A stretch of DNA of 64,000 bases from Glandiceps talaboti (lineage: Eukaryota; Hemichordata; Enteropneusta; Spengelidae). A program made the translations under genes and the position numbers. The stretch covers positions 7,551,040-7,615,039 of the forward strand of contig NC_135569.1 of NCBI RefSeq assembly GCF_964340395.1, read 5' to 3'. The notes under the pieces are model-generated. The model made no database searches. It saw only the letters and a program-made list of their open reading frames with translations, and was not told the DNA's origin. Shown here in pieces: positions 1 through 11,690 of the stretch (position 1 is the stretch's first letter; each line of letters starts with the position of its first letter).

Positions 1-778
1 AACCGTGTCCCAAATCCCTCTCATAATGCAAAGTGGTCGTCCAACATTACTACCTACAAGTCTAAAATTGTATATTGTTTCGAGTAAAATTGGTTTGATT
101 TGGTGTCTGGGAGCAGAGTCTTTATACAATCAGTACTTAACGCGCCCTCTCTACTCGGAGTGAGGGACGGGGAGCTCGAGTGGGGTGTTATGAGAACGGC
201 CGATACATAGGCACCAACACATAGGAGTCTTTAAGGATACTGCCAGGAAAACATTTTAAATCCCGGCCCCACTATACATTCATAGTTATTACTTTCTGTG
301 TGTGGATTAAAATTTAATAGAAAAATCAAAAGAACACATCCCAGAAATTATAGTTACTATATTACTTTCTACACCATTTTCACAATTCTTACACCTTGTA
401 TAAACTATATAATTACTTCGAATTCGTCCACAACTACCTTCAAATTACTTTTTACTGTCTATCTAATATTATTACAGTTGAAGCAAAAATCTTACCGAAG
501 TTACTAAATTTTATCATCTGGCTCGACAAATTTAGGTTTAAGCAGAACTCTCCCGTTTTCAATCACATAGTGAGCAACAGACAAAACAAATCTAACAATG
601 TTGACAGGTAGATGATATTTTAGTAAGATATGTTTTCTTCGTCAACGCGTCATGCAAAGATATATTTGAAATTATCTGGCTTCTATTGTAAGTATAAAGT
701 ATATGCCGACGACTTATGTAGCTACAAAGTGTTCCAATGTACTCTTTAGTCGTTCATTTTCTTTCTTCGTATACACAG
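1..778. other. Upstream of Rho exon; presumed intron
   Basis: No coding exon, RNA gene or clear repeat was recognised here. The GTPase exon at 779 opens with a splice acceptor after a pyrimidine-rich tract, so at least the right part is intron. I looked for the P-loop exon of a small GTPase on the plus strand and did not see it. Confidence 0.4.
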
Positions 779-1192
779 GAAGAATATGACCGGCTGCGGA
801 TTTTATCCTACCCGATGACTGATGTCTTTCTACTGTGTTTTTCCGTGACGAGTCCAGCCTCTTTCGAGAACGTCCGAGAAAAGTGGGTACCAGAGCTCAG
901 ACACAACAGTCCAAATACGCCATTCTTATTGGTTGGCTTGCAAGTTGATCTCAGACGACAGCAAAACGTCACAGAACGATCACGTCATAATAAACCAATC
1001 ACATTTCAACAAGGTACGAAAGCTGCGAAGGAACTTGGTGCTGAAATTTATGTAGAGTGTTCTGCCCTCACACAAGAAGGACTGAAAAATGTTTTCGACG
1101 AAGCTATTCTGGCGATGTTGAGTCCCAAAAAGAAAACAAAAAGCTCTGGCCGATGGTTAAAATTGAGCTGTCTTTCACCGAAAACGAGTTGA
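779..1192 (+). CDS. Rho-family small GTPase, C-terminal exon (Cdc42/RhoQ-like)
   Basis: Last exon of a Rho-family GTPase, a GTP-driven switch acting on actin and polarity at membranes. The exon opens after a CAG acceptor (776-778) with [20 protein letters not shown], which follows the DTAGQ switch II motif carried by an upstream exon not seen in the window. Family landmarks include [20 protein letters not shown], the G4 position GLQVDLR, the G5 motif ECSALT, and [12 protein letters not shown] basic tail (KKKTK) follows. Oddities: Cdc42 and Rac have TQID or TKLD at G4, but here Leu replaces Thr. The protein ends CLSPKTS, so there is no Cys-aliphatic-aliphatic-X box at the terminus. Either the protein is not prenylated in the usual way, or an unseen splice replaces the last residues. 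The nearest relatives by eye are Cdc42 and RhoQ/RhoJ. The family call is firm; the subfamily is not. Confidence 0.85.
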   Translation, partial: EEYDRLRILSYPMTDVFLLCFSVTSPASFENVREKWVPELRHNSPNTPFLLVGLQVDLRRQQNVTERSRHNKPITFQQGTKAAKELGAEIYVECSALTQEGLKNVFDEAILAMLSPKKKTKSSGRWLKLSCLSPKTS

Positions 1193-1453
1193 AGTTAAAA
1201 AGAGACAATCAGACATCGATATCATTGAAAGAAACTATTTATCATGAATACATGCTATGGACAAAGAAAACACCCCAATATTAGTTAGCGAGACAACCAT
1301 TGCTACAGTAAGCAGCTTTACATGTAAAATGACAGAAATGTAAATGTTTGACAATTTTCAATTCTATAAATATGGAGTTGAAATTCAATGATTCTATCAG
1401 TATTAAACGACGTACACTTGCCAGTGGACGAGATTTTTTCACTATCTATTATA

Positions 1454-1459
1454 AATAAA
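1454..1459 (+). terminator. Polyadenylation signal of the Rho-family gene
   Basis: AATAAA about 260 bases after the stop codon of the GTPase exon, in an AT-rich stretch. It is the first canonical signal downstream. Confidence 0.45.
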
Positions 1460-2299
1460 AATAACTATTTCAAGCACAACTGTGTTCTCATAATTTATGT
1501 AAAATGATAACCAGAGTGATGAGTGGTTGTGAGTGCATGCCAGTCAGATCTGGGACACGTACGTTCGATTTGCCCAATCATGATTGTGATTAATCTGACG
1601 TCATTTCGGGAAACGAGGTTGTAAACAAAACGCTCAATCACGATCATTTAAAGTCTCACACATTTCCCATAAATTAAATGATTTTACATCGTCAAAATGA
1701 TTACAATGATAACAAATTACAAATCTGACAGAACACAAAGTGTGTACGTCATGTTTTCTGTAATTTCCAACATGCCGTCAGCTACGCGCGCGCGCGATTC
1801 CATCTCATATGGCGTTCTCCGCCATCTTGTAATCACGTCAATCATGGTTCGGGGCATGATTACTGTGCTTACCAATCATGATTGTGATCGATAAATAGTT
1901 ATTATTATTGTCCAAATCACGTCCCTGATCTTGAGATTAGTGACCGAAGGACCCGTCGTTGCGGGCGCTCCACACTGCTGTCGCTATGTGGTATGCGCGT
2001 GACGCATAGGACGTGTAGTGTCACGATATATAATATGTACAGTGGAGAGTGCAAAACGGTCCATCTCGTAAGATTGCATTAGTAGTTTAGTTACCATATA
2101 ATTACTATTTACTATACTAATTATTAATTTAGACCCAGAAAGTGTTATGCAGGACAGGTAGAGAGAACTGGGTCATTTTCGCTATTTCTGGACCAATCCG
2201 GAAGAACTATAACTTATGCATTCAATTTGTCATCTGTGTACAGTACTGTTTCGCACCATTGTAGTCAGATTGAGCGGAAAATAACCAAGTTTACATGAT

Positions 2300-2585
2300 C
2301 AATTCTGTAGTGCTGCAAACATATTCTTTTATCTGCTATTTACATTAATGACGTTATCTTTATCAAAGTTAGTTTAAAATTAGTGTCAAAATGAGCTTAC
2401 ATAATTTTTTTTGTGATTCATCACTTACAGCAATTTTAATTTTGTGGCCATGTGAGCGTTGATCACAAAGGGTCGAGAAATATAGAGTGACCGATAAGTA
2501 GGCAAAATTGTGATTTAAAGTTGGCTTCCTTGAAAGCACCGAATGGCATCTTCCAATAGTTTACGATTTCTTTTCTGATCACACC
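2300..2585 (+). repeat. Unclassified dispersed repeat, copy 1
   Basis: This stretch aligns by eye, with small gaps, to 11025-11218. Shared anchors include ATTTACATTAAT, ATCTTTATCAAAGTT, TTTGTGGCCATGT and TTTACGATTTCTTTTCTGAT. No terminal repeats or coding capacity were seen. The copies lie outside the large inverted arms, so this is an independent interspersed family. Confidence 0.6.
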
Positions 2586-3065
2586 AACCATTTCATATCA
2601 AGACAGATAATAATGGGGTAAAATATTGATTTACAGCTCTGGTTGGCGAAAATGTATTTTAGAGAAAACAATATGTAATGGTAGAACTACAATCAAATGT
2701 TTGACTAGAATCGCTCCTAGCTCGTTACTTTGGAATTATCTCATTGATATTCATATGTTTGGAAAATCGCTACTTTTTGAGATATCGTATACTGTATAGT
2801 AAGCCTGAACACGGTCTGATCAAGTGCAAGGTTAAACGTGAACAGGCTCTAACTGGTCCATGGTATATTTTTAATGAAAAAAACAATACTACATTCGCTA
2901 AAACATCAAGAGCCACAATACCTTTTGAGTATAAAATTAGATCTGAAAGTAGAGTAATAAGGTGAAAGTTTGCTTTTGAATTATATACGCCATGCTAATT
3001 TGGTTTGCCATACTCTACTACTACTATATATAACTATATATGGTAGAGAAAACGATATGTAATGG

Positions 3066-3108
3066 TAGAATGTAATGTAATGTAATGTAATGTAATGTAA
3101 TGTAATGT
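3066..3108 (+). repeat. TAATG pentanucleotide microsatellite
   Basis: About eight near-perfect copies of a five-base unit (taatg). Confidence 0.9.
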
Positions 3109-5063
3109 GTAATGGTATATTTAACTATATATACTGGAGGTCACTAAATATGCAATATCGAGGCGTGGTGACAGTTATGGTAATCATTTGTATTCTTTAG
3201 TGGTGTTTCTCGTGGATTATTACGTTTTGTGCATAAACCCAGGGTTGTCATTGTCACAGTGGATGAAAGCAATGAGTTTTGGGTAGGAACCACAACATGC
3301 AAATTGAATATTTTTTTTACCCTGACGTCCCTGTTACTTCTACAGCTTCAACACGTTTATCTAGATGATTGAATACACCTCAGGGTGTACAATATAGAGT
3401 TAAAGAAAGGTCGAGTTCATGGAGTTATAATTACCTAGTACGGCTTTAAGCCTTATATTGTTGGTTCAAAGGCGTATTGCAAACCTTCTAATATGATCAC
3501 CATTGTGTGATCACATAATTATATTGACCCACCAGATTATTACTGCACTCAACAATGATGAATGTGCTTCGAATACGCTTCAATGACATGTATACGAAAA
3601 CACTTTATAATTATACGTGACCAACACAAGCAATAGTAGTATTACAACATAATGGCATGAGCATGAGTCGAGGACGGGTGCACCATTGAGCTGAGGTTTC
3701 ATGCTCTAGAGTTACATACATAGATTATCATCGATCACTGTGACACGTTAACGTTGATGATAGAATTGAATACCTCGAGCTCTGCATGTCAAACCCATAC
3801 AGTTGATCTGTATACACGACTGCATGTAAGTACATACGCTTATTAGGTCAACAGGCATATATTTAAAGCTCGCCGGTTACCTCTCCAACGAGATGGTATC
3901 CCCAGTAAACAGGTTCATAAGGTTACAACGTCAATAGTATTGTAATGTTCTTTGATACACAACCAAGTTACTTTTGTTCATATCTACGTTTCGGCAATGT
4001 GAATGTTGCCTTCCTCAGGACAAACACTCGATGATTACTGAGATTTATCCTTTTCTCATCGAAATCCTTCCTCTGTTCTTTATTGTTCAAACTCTTACTT
4101 AAGTATTTAAATTAGTTACTAAACAATGATGCCATAATTTCATATCTTCTATCCGATTGGATGAAAGTAAACGATGATGTCGTTTTGCGATAATTAACTT
4201 AAAAGGATATCGTCGTGTGTGTAAAATTATAACTTATCATATACAAAGACCATATGCTGTCGCACTGATCAAGTGACCTGATTGCGATTGCACTTATTTG
4301 ATATACACTCGACCAATCAGGTTTTATGTAGGGATATCATGTGAATACTGTACTCTTTTTTCTCCGTAGTCCTCGTTGCGCCTAGCCTTATGCAACACAA
4401 ATAAGAGAAAAGGAATTGTGGATTTTGCTACAAATATGAACCCTACTTAGCAAAGAGTAATGTGAACATTGAAAGCAAAAATAGTCTGCAATATACATAC
4501 AATTGCTTGATTTTGATATTTGTTTATATATCAAGTTTAAGGGATTTGAAAAAACAATTGATGCTCCTGGGTAGACAACCTGAATTGACTCTCTATGTAT
4601 AACAGTTATAGGGTTATGAGGAAATTCGTTATTGTTTCTACTAATGTAGCCGCCGTTCAATAACAGACTCACTGCATGATCATTAAAACTAATGCGAGAG
4701 TTAATTCCCCTTACTCTAGATCATCTCTGACGAAATTTAAAGGACTTTTGTTCGTATTTGAATGTCACATAGTGTGTGTGATCTTTCTGCTGGCTTGTAT
4801 ATTTGAAAGTTTATTGATTGCAGAGCGTTTGTTTATCACTGAATATTCTTTCCTGATTTTAAAATCAGAAATCATTGCATTTCTTTATAGAAGACATTTT
4901 TGTGTTAATTGTTATGTTTTACATCATTGCTGTAAGTAATATGAAGAAAAATAACCAACACCGAAAAAAGTTGCTTGTTTACCTTGTTCAAATCTATATA
5001 TTAACGGAAATACATTTTTAATGAGCTGTTCATGTCACAATTGAAGGTAAACTCATGTTAAGG

Positions 5064-7147
5064 TTAGACCTTGAACGCAGGTTGTATGGATCTATGGCCA
5101 TGTTCTGTTAGCATGAGATTGATGTTTCTGATGTGCTCATCTATCAATGCACGTAAAACGGGTGTGTATGGGTCAAACATTCGCTCTTCACTATCCTGGG
5201 GTGGTTTTCGGTGGAAATTTCCTTCGTTGTTCTGCGCAATGCATCGACGTCTGTCTACCGTGAATTTAAGGTTAAGAAATGACAGCATGCGGTCAATACC
5301 GGACATCATGTCATTCATCAGATCTTCATAGTGAACCACTAATACAGGTGTTGTATTATTCAGCCAACACGTGACACTGCTTTCCCATTTTGAAGTGGTC
5401 ATGTTCACAAAATCTTCCCAATCTGAATTGAAAAAGAAATGATATAACTAATCAAACATTTAAATTATAGGGTGAAGTTACCGTATTTTTTTTCAAAACA
5501 GTCACAGATTATCACTTTCTGATTTTACTATTTATTTGTACGACTAGATACAAAGGTATTGCAAGTGTCATGATATAATGTCAGATTATTGTCAGATTGT
5601 ATAATAGAATAAAGATTTAATTTGAGAACAATTCAATACATACTATACAGCAGAATGTGAGCAAAGTTTTATCAATAGTCCATTTTGACTCTCAGCTAAC
5701 TTTAATTCACCCTTTTATCTACTAATCTTCAAGAATAAGGGTGACATTTTCTGAGATCAGAAATCACAAACAATCAAACAAACAAACAAACAAACACACA
5801 CACACATACATACATACATACATACATACATACATACATACATACATACAAACAAACAAACAAACAAACAAACAAACAAACAAACAAACAAACAAACAAA
5901 CAAAATAAAAAAGTTCGAATTGAAAAATCACCAGTGTTAGGTCCTTATGGCATTAATCTCCTCATTATACCCAAATACCTGTACACGTCTTCATTGAACT
6001 ATACAATATTCACACCCTAATTATGTTTGTATACCTTTCCTTGCCTTCGACTCGAAGTACCAAGGCTCTTCTGTCAATTGTATTTCCTCAGTATCAAAGT
6101 TAACCATTGGGAGTTAATATATATTAATTATCACGCCATGTACTAACGGTCACCGAGGTTTTTATCTAATTAGAGTTCCACAAATCACAGTTGATGAAAG
6201 ACAGAGATACTAACCTTCACCTGTCATATTCTGTCGTGGAAAATACCCTGTATGGTTTGATGTATGCCTTCTACTGTACTCTGTTATCAGAAGGTCGTAC
6301 GGATTTCGAATAAGCAAAATCGCAGATGAAAACTTTTCATTGCAACCATGTAATTTCACGATGAGAGTATTGCCTTTCTTGAAATCTTCAAGCTGGCCAA
6401 GAAAACCTGTTGTTTGCCGAAAGAAGTCAGCTGTACAAAACATGTTCAAACAAGACTAATTCCATATTATTAACAAGCTCTGTATGATAGATAACATATT
6501 ATTTATTATCAAAGTGATCACTGTTTTGGAGATTATATATCATCGTGATGATCCCTTCTATTGATATATGGTCTAAATGATCTCTTTTAAAGAGATTGTG
6601 TTTAGTGTAGATAATCAATTCTATGGAGATTATCTATGATGCAGTTGAGCCCTTCTATGGAGATTTTAGAAACTGAGCGAAAGTAAAATGAAGTGAAATC
6701 ATGACATGACTACAGAACCTAAAATTTCTGAAAATGCATTTTATTTCCTTGAGTGATATTTCACTGTTAATGGAATTAAAGGAAACGTTGGTGGCAAACA
6801 TTAATCCTCGGCTTCGCCTTAGACATAATAAGTTAGCAAGCCCCTACCTAATAGTGTCTTGTTTATCAATTAACCTGGCATAGAGCAGTACTATTACTAT
6901 CATATTAATTAGTGTTTTGAACAAAAACAATTAAGTTATATTACACTGAATGTGTTCCGAATTAGAAACAGATTTTACCCACCTCCACTATAGAGCTTTT
7001 TATCACCACCAATAGCTCCAGTGTAAAATCCTGAAGCAATCTCCAGGAGGTATCTTGTCCAGGTGTTTCCAGATCCAGGAAAACTTGTTAGAGCTACCAG
7101 GGGCCGGGTATCTACTGTCCAGTTGGGAAATCTTATTGTGCAATCTA
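5064..7147 (-). CDS. WSCD-like sulfotransferase, left copy (partial, splice-damaged)
   Basis: Sulfotransferase-domain gene of the WSCD type (Golgi type II enzymes that add sulfate from PAPS to sialylated glycans). Exons on the minus strand: 7147-6983, 6430-6215, a short exon near 6095-6035, and 5422-5064 with the stop. The first carries the 5'-phosphosulfate loop [16 protein letters not shown]. The second carries the 3'-phosphate motif [19 protein letters not shown]. The last carries [10 protein letters not shown] and ends AFKV. Exon phases are 1-1 throughout. Relative to the right copy, the short exon has lost its acceptor AG and two bases. Skipping it would keep the frame and remove about 21 residues ([13 protein letters not shown] region). 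The N-terminal signal-anchor exon was not found. Family is clear; whether the gene is functional is uncertain. Confidence 0.75.
5776..5904 (+). repeat. Compound AAAC / CA / CATA microsatellite
   Basis: Runs of AAAC, CA, CATA and AAAC units inside an intron of the left sulfotransferase copy. The right arm has a shorter TTTG-unit counterpart near 28206-28248. Confidence 0.9.
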
Positions 7148-7224
7148 CTGTGAGTTGAAAACAATCATTCCAGGACTTATTTATTATTTATGAGGAATGA
7201 TATGACCTTTCAGAGGACAAGATG

Positions 7225-8395
7225 GATGGATCAATAATTGAGAAATGATAGAGGTGGGAGAGAAAGAGTGACAAGGGAAGAGGGAGGGGAGAAAACAGTT
7301 CCTGGTAATTTTTACTTCTTGCGAAGTTATCCTACTATTTCCACAGCATGCTCACTGTGGTCACTTTACTTACACGGCTATTTCTCATCAAGTACTAGTC
7401 ACGGTTATCCGGACCCTCTTGTCACTGAAGGCTCTCGCTTCATGATTACTACCCCCATCCCCACCCAAGTGCGAAAATAATCATGGTTGGGATTAGGTAA
7501 GGTAAATGTCTAGTGCTACCGTGGTGGGTGAAATGCTTCTGTGCAAGAAAACATTCACAGATACATAGTCAGCTATATAGTTAGGTCGTGACCTACTATA
7601 TGTCGTGCCATGATATCCTTGATAAAGAATTTTGAATCGAAACTTTGGATTGCATTTGTTGATTCGGACTGTGTCACCTTTTCCTTATGCACTACACAAA
7701 ACATGTATTCATGTATATAGATAACGCTATTGTACAGTGTGGGGCGTGAAACATAGCCACGTCACACAGACCAAATCTTTATAGATTTCATAGAAAGTGT
7801 GCTGTGTTTAATGTGTGTATTCGTCTACATAAACATTGGAAAGAAAATCGTTGCCTTGTAATTTCCAGCACAAAAATATACAATAAATTTCAAAAAACTG
7901 TGTAAATACAAGATACCTATTTGCATGTTTAAAACCTAGTCAAGGATTTTGTTTATTTGAATCATATTAATATTAACATCAATGGCCACTTTGATCAGTA
8001 TATTCAATCTAATTAGAGTGGTTTAGATGTTTGTATTTACGTGTGTTCTATATGCGTAGTGTCAAAGTCACGTGATTCGTATCAGACGATGCTACGTCAA
8101 AAGGGCGGTCTACGTGTAACTAGCTGTAAATACGTGTTCAGTTTTGTCATTTTCTTATCTTAAATGTAATATTTCATGTTAAATTCGAAAACGAAACTGT
8201 AAATTATTTGTTTGTTTTCCTTTAAATACTTGAAAGAAAACGTCTAAAGTACCGACATGTTTGGAAAACAAAGTCACGTGGTTGGCCTTTTGGTCAGAAG
8301 TTATCAACGTGCACGTGCACATGCCACGGTCTTTCAAGTTTGAGTTCTGACCGCTTAGCTATACAAAACTCTGTACGCGTCAGTACGATGTATAC
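7225..8395. other. Segment present only in the left arm
   Basis: The right arm passes directly from the counterpart of about 7220 to the counterpart of about 8395, so these 1.15 kb are a left insertion or a right deletion. No exon, terminal repeat or known transposon was recognised. It lies where the missing 5' exon of the left sulfotransferase gene would be expected, but I saw no signal-anchor exon on the minus strand. Confidence 0.5.
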
Positions 8396-8846
8396 GCCTG
8401 CACGATGATACTCTGGTTAGCGTAGGCTAGGCGTTCTAAAGTTTATCCAAACCTCTCTATTGAGACACTTGTTGTTTGTTGTTTTCTAACTGTGTAATCA
8501 GTGTTAATTTGAGCAAGTACAGTCACCACATTTTTTTGTGATATGCGATTTGATGCTTTTGAAATTGAGTGGCTAGACTCGATTAGTTTTCCGAAAACTA
8601 TTTTCTAGTCTCTCACCCACAACTTGAAATCGTTTTCCTTTTGGATGTTATCATTTATTTCTTTTCTGTATGTTTATTTCTTGTGGGGAATAAATTTCAA
8701 TTATAATTTCAATTTAGAAGCTGAGAATTTCGAATTCATTGGTTGTATTTGACATGCATTCTTTGTATATATCATACAACAAGAATACGAGGACATTAGT
8801 CCGTTCATTCATTGAATGACGAGGTTTAACATTCTTTTTTTAGAAA

Positions 8847-9128
8847 ATGTCAATGGGTGAAAACAGACAGCTAGAATATGAAATGTATAAGAAAATATGT
8901 ACTAGATATATTACAAACTGGTTCAAATTCCATTCTCAGAGTATTGACTGGTTGAGACAGTTTTTGAAGGAAAACAATGACGTAAACTTTGTATCCAAAC
9001 CAATTTTACTTACGCGTGGATGTGTCCTTCTTCCAGTGTGCTCTTGTCAGGCTGCACGACACGTTTTTTTGAAGGGGGAATATCTGATCACTAAAAAACC
9101 AAATGTCACAAGCAGACTTGAAATATAA
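8847..9128 (+). CDS. Hypothetical short reading frame conserved in both arms (left)
   Basis: A 93-residue frame starting MSMGENRQLEYE, preceded by a good acceptor-like tract (run of T then TAG), so it could be an exon rather than a whole gene. The right arm keeps the frame over the first 75 or so residues with mostly single-residue changes and an in-frame three-base indel (near YKK versus YNNK). The two then diverge. Preserved frame between duplicates is weak evidence of coding. Shared motifs include NWFKF, WLRQFLKENNDVNFVSKPIL and a Cys-rich PVCSC. I do not recognise a family. Confidence 0.3.
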   Translation: MSMGENRQLEYEMYKKICTRYITNWFKFHSQSIDWLRQFLKENNDVNFVSKPILLTRGCVLLPVCSCQAARHVFLKGEYLITKKPNVTSRLEI

Positions 9129-9669
9129 AGAAGCTGCCATTTGCGGATCATTTTTACATCAATGACATCGATACAAAAAATGATGATGACAAAGATTGAA
9201 AGGTAGTTTTATGTATAGAAGATTAAGTAGCATGTGTTTGACGACAAAACCCTCGTATATCCGATACAATAATGTAAATTTACATAGTGCGCATAATCCA
9301 GGCGCTTACATTTTTATGCCCCTCACATGGATCATGACGTAACGGCCTTTAGCATCCTCAACTCCCTGGGGATTATACAATTCATTGCATGTCTCCATTA
9401 GAGGATATGATAAAAAGGCTGGAGTCAGAATTTACGGCGGGGGGGGGAGAGAAATGGGGGAAGGGGTATGAAAGAGTCGAGGGTTCAAAGGGTGTGGGGT
9501 TGGAAATTATGGTCTGAAAGGAGGACCTGAAATATTTTGCACATGACTTGACCCGAATTAAACCTCAGGAGCGGTCGTTTACTGAGTAAATTAAAACATT
9601 TCACAATACTTTCTAAATCATATATTCAGTGATGAGTGGGATGACAGATTTGTGTATGCCTGTCTTCCT

Positions 9670-9695
9670 CTGTCTGTCTGTCTGTCTGTCTGTCT
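9670..9695 (+). repeat. TGTC microsatellite
   Basis: About six copies of TGTC. Confidence 0.85.
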
Positions 9696-11024
9696 CGTTC
9701 TCTCTAGTCTCCCCCTCTCGTTTTGTACAGTTTCGAAGTCAGTAGCAAACAATTGCAAGCTATGGGCACCAGCTTTCATCTCAATCGAATTGAGTAAGAG
9801 TTTTCTTGTTATATATAGGTGAAACCAGAACTAACAAGGTAAAGCTGGTACTTCTACTTGCGATAGGATAATGCAAATGAGTATTCCTAATACACTATAA
9901 TCTCCTCGTGCAAGATGAAAGCTATGTCATTTATTTTGATGTATATAGCCCTCTTCTCCTACTTTAACACTTTGAGAACAGTCGCTATTGTAATTGTTGA
10001 CCTTGCAAATAACTGAAAATGTAGCAGGATACACCTCACCGCTCGCGAAAATAACTCCTCTAAGCCCCACTTATCCATTGTGAGGCCTTTGGGTTCTCTC
10101 ATTGTGTGTCAATTTTGAAAATCCAACGATCACTATGAGCTATAGGTGTAGTAACAATTCATCAATATATTAGTAGACAAATAATTTGTAAAAACAGACA
10201 CAAATAGATATCTTTTTTTTAAAAAAAACCGTGATATTGAAAGGAAAAATAAATACACAATTATATGCTTGTGACACAAATAGATTTTTTTTTAAAAACC
10301 GTGACATTGCAAGGAAAAATAAATACACAATTATATGATTGTGCTCGTAAAAGAAAATAGGTATTAAATAATGAAATAAAATGGATACATATTCACATTT
10401 GATAGTTGGAATTTCATAACAAGCATTAACCACTATTAAAATGTCAGAGCACACACCTAATAAATATAATACATGTGTTTGTATATGTATTTGTAAGTAC
10501 AGAAGTGGTATCAATTTTGCTCTGTATTGTACAATTTGAATTGTTCTTCTAAATGACACTAAAGGAAGAATATTACTTCCAGCCTACTTTGCCACACGTG
10601 GTGCTGACAGATCATTAATTTTGTCTGTTTGCTGAATTATCTGATATCAATGGCTCTATTTTCACAATAGCAAGTCGTAAAACCATTGCGTCATTGACAA
10701 TTAATATTTATGTGGCTATTTCTACATCCCATTAGCTCCTTAATAAAACATTTTTTATACCAATTTTTATATGAATATGATTGATACTAATATATATATA
10801 TACATATATGCCTAGTTTATCCTGAATAATATCTCATCGTGTTTACATGTGCTAAATTCTATTGAGTAATCAAGCAATTGGAATGCTCGTTATGTCCGCT
10901 AAGCACATTTTATGTTTTTAAACGTTTAATATTTCTTGGGTGTCATTAACATTCGTTCATATTTCAGCATCACAAATGTTATTATGTTAACACGGAGGTA
11001 ACTTTCTAGTTGATTATAAAATAC

Positions 11025-11216
11025 TGCAAAATGTTCTTTTATCTGCCATTTACATTAATATGGCGTCATATCTTTATCAAAGTTTGTTTAAAAGTAGTGT
11101 CAAAAGGTGCTAACATCATTTTTGGTGTGATTCGTCACTTAGAACAATCTTAAATTTGTGGCCATGTCAGCGCTGACATCGATGGCATCTTCCACTTGTT
11201 TACGATTTCTTTTCTG

Positions 11217-11218
<2 letters not shown>
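11025..11218 (+). repeat. Unclassified dispersed repeat, copy 2
   Basis: Second copy of the family at 2300-2585, in the same orientation. It stops abruptly at the TGTC/CT microsatellite. Confidence 0.6.
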
Positions 11219-11373
<155 letters not shown>

Positions 11374-11690
11374 ACAACACTATGATCGATGCAATGTAGA
11401 ATATGATGGTACACATGAAGTTCGAGCTAATGAATGATGTATTTACCATAATACCAAAAACTTAGCAATGTATGTTGTATTTAAGGCAATGTTGTTTATC
11501 AACTCATCAACATCTGAGGTGTGAAAATATTCGAGATTTGGTTAGAAGTACGAAAATGAAGTTCAGCAATCGCAATGACGCCAGGCCCTCCCCTTAAATG
11601 GACGGAGTTCACTTATGTGATATTGTGCTATCGTCCCTTATCTGGTATCGCTGACTCATTGCTAGCGCTAGCTATCACAGAAGGTCGGTC

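Larger units (their letters stand above)
1460..3474. other. Intergenic, repeats only
   Basis: No gene was recognised. The motif AATCATGATTGTGAT occurs at about 1575 and again at about 1874, bracketing some 300 bases with related inverted pieces, possibly an old small transposon. A GCCATCTTG (YY1-like) site sits near a short CG-rich run at 1785-1831. A dispersed repeat copy (2300-2585) and a TAATG microsatellite (3066-3108) follow. Confidence 0.4.
3475..10790 (-). repeat. Left arm of large inverted duplication
   Basis: This block recurs in reverse orientation at about 23960-32400. Matching anchors, read in opposite directions, include the sulfotransferase exons, the outer flank with CGTTAACGTGTCACAGTGAT (arm position about 3740, partner about 32140), the reading frame at 8847-9128 (partner 25678-25959), and the inner flank with ATGTGGCTATTTCTACAT (about 10710 and about 24040). 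The arms differ by indels. About 1.15 kb at 7225-8395 is absent from the right arm. The right arm has about 450 extra bases near 26770-27290 and a 1.85 kb insertion at 30002-31851. Divergence is moderate, so the event is not very recent. Confidence 0.85.

Noticed and set aside
1785-1831. CG-rich run with a GCCATCTTG motif as a promoter
   Set aside because: A single YY1-like match with no gene start nearby on either strand. Not enough to call a promoter.
3990-4030. Minus-strand CCTGAGGAAGGCAAC ... TTGCCGAAACG, like a second hammerhead core (also a diverged plus-strand partner near 31860)
   Set aside because: The core order is similar (CTGAGGA, stem, GAAA), but helix II has an extra unpaired A next to the core and I could find no helix I partners. 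The right-arm partner has further core changes. It may be a related retroelement end, not a supported ribozyme.
10170-10559. 129-residue minus-strand frame with many hydrophobic residues
   Set aside because: It lies in AT-rich arm sequence whose partner in the right arm does not keep the frame. No domain or splice context.
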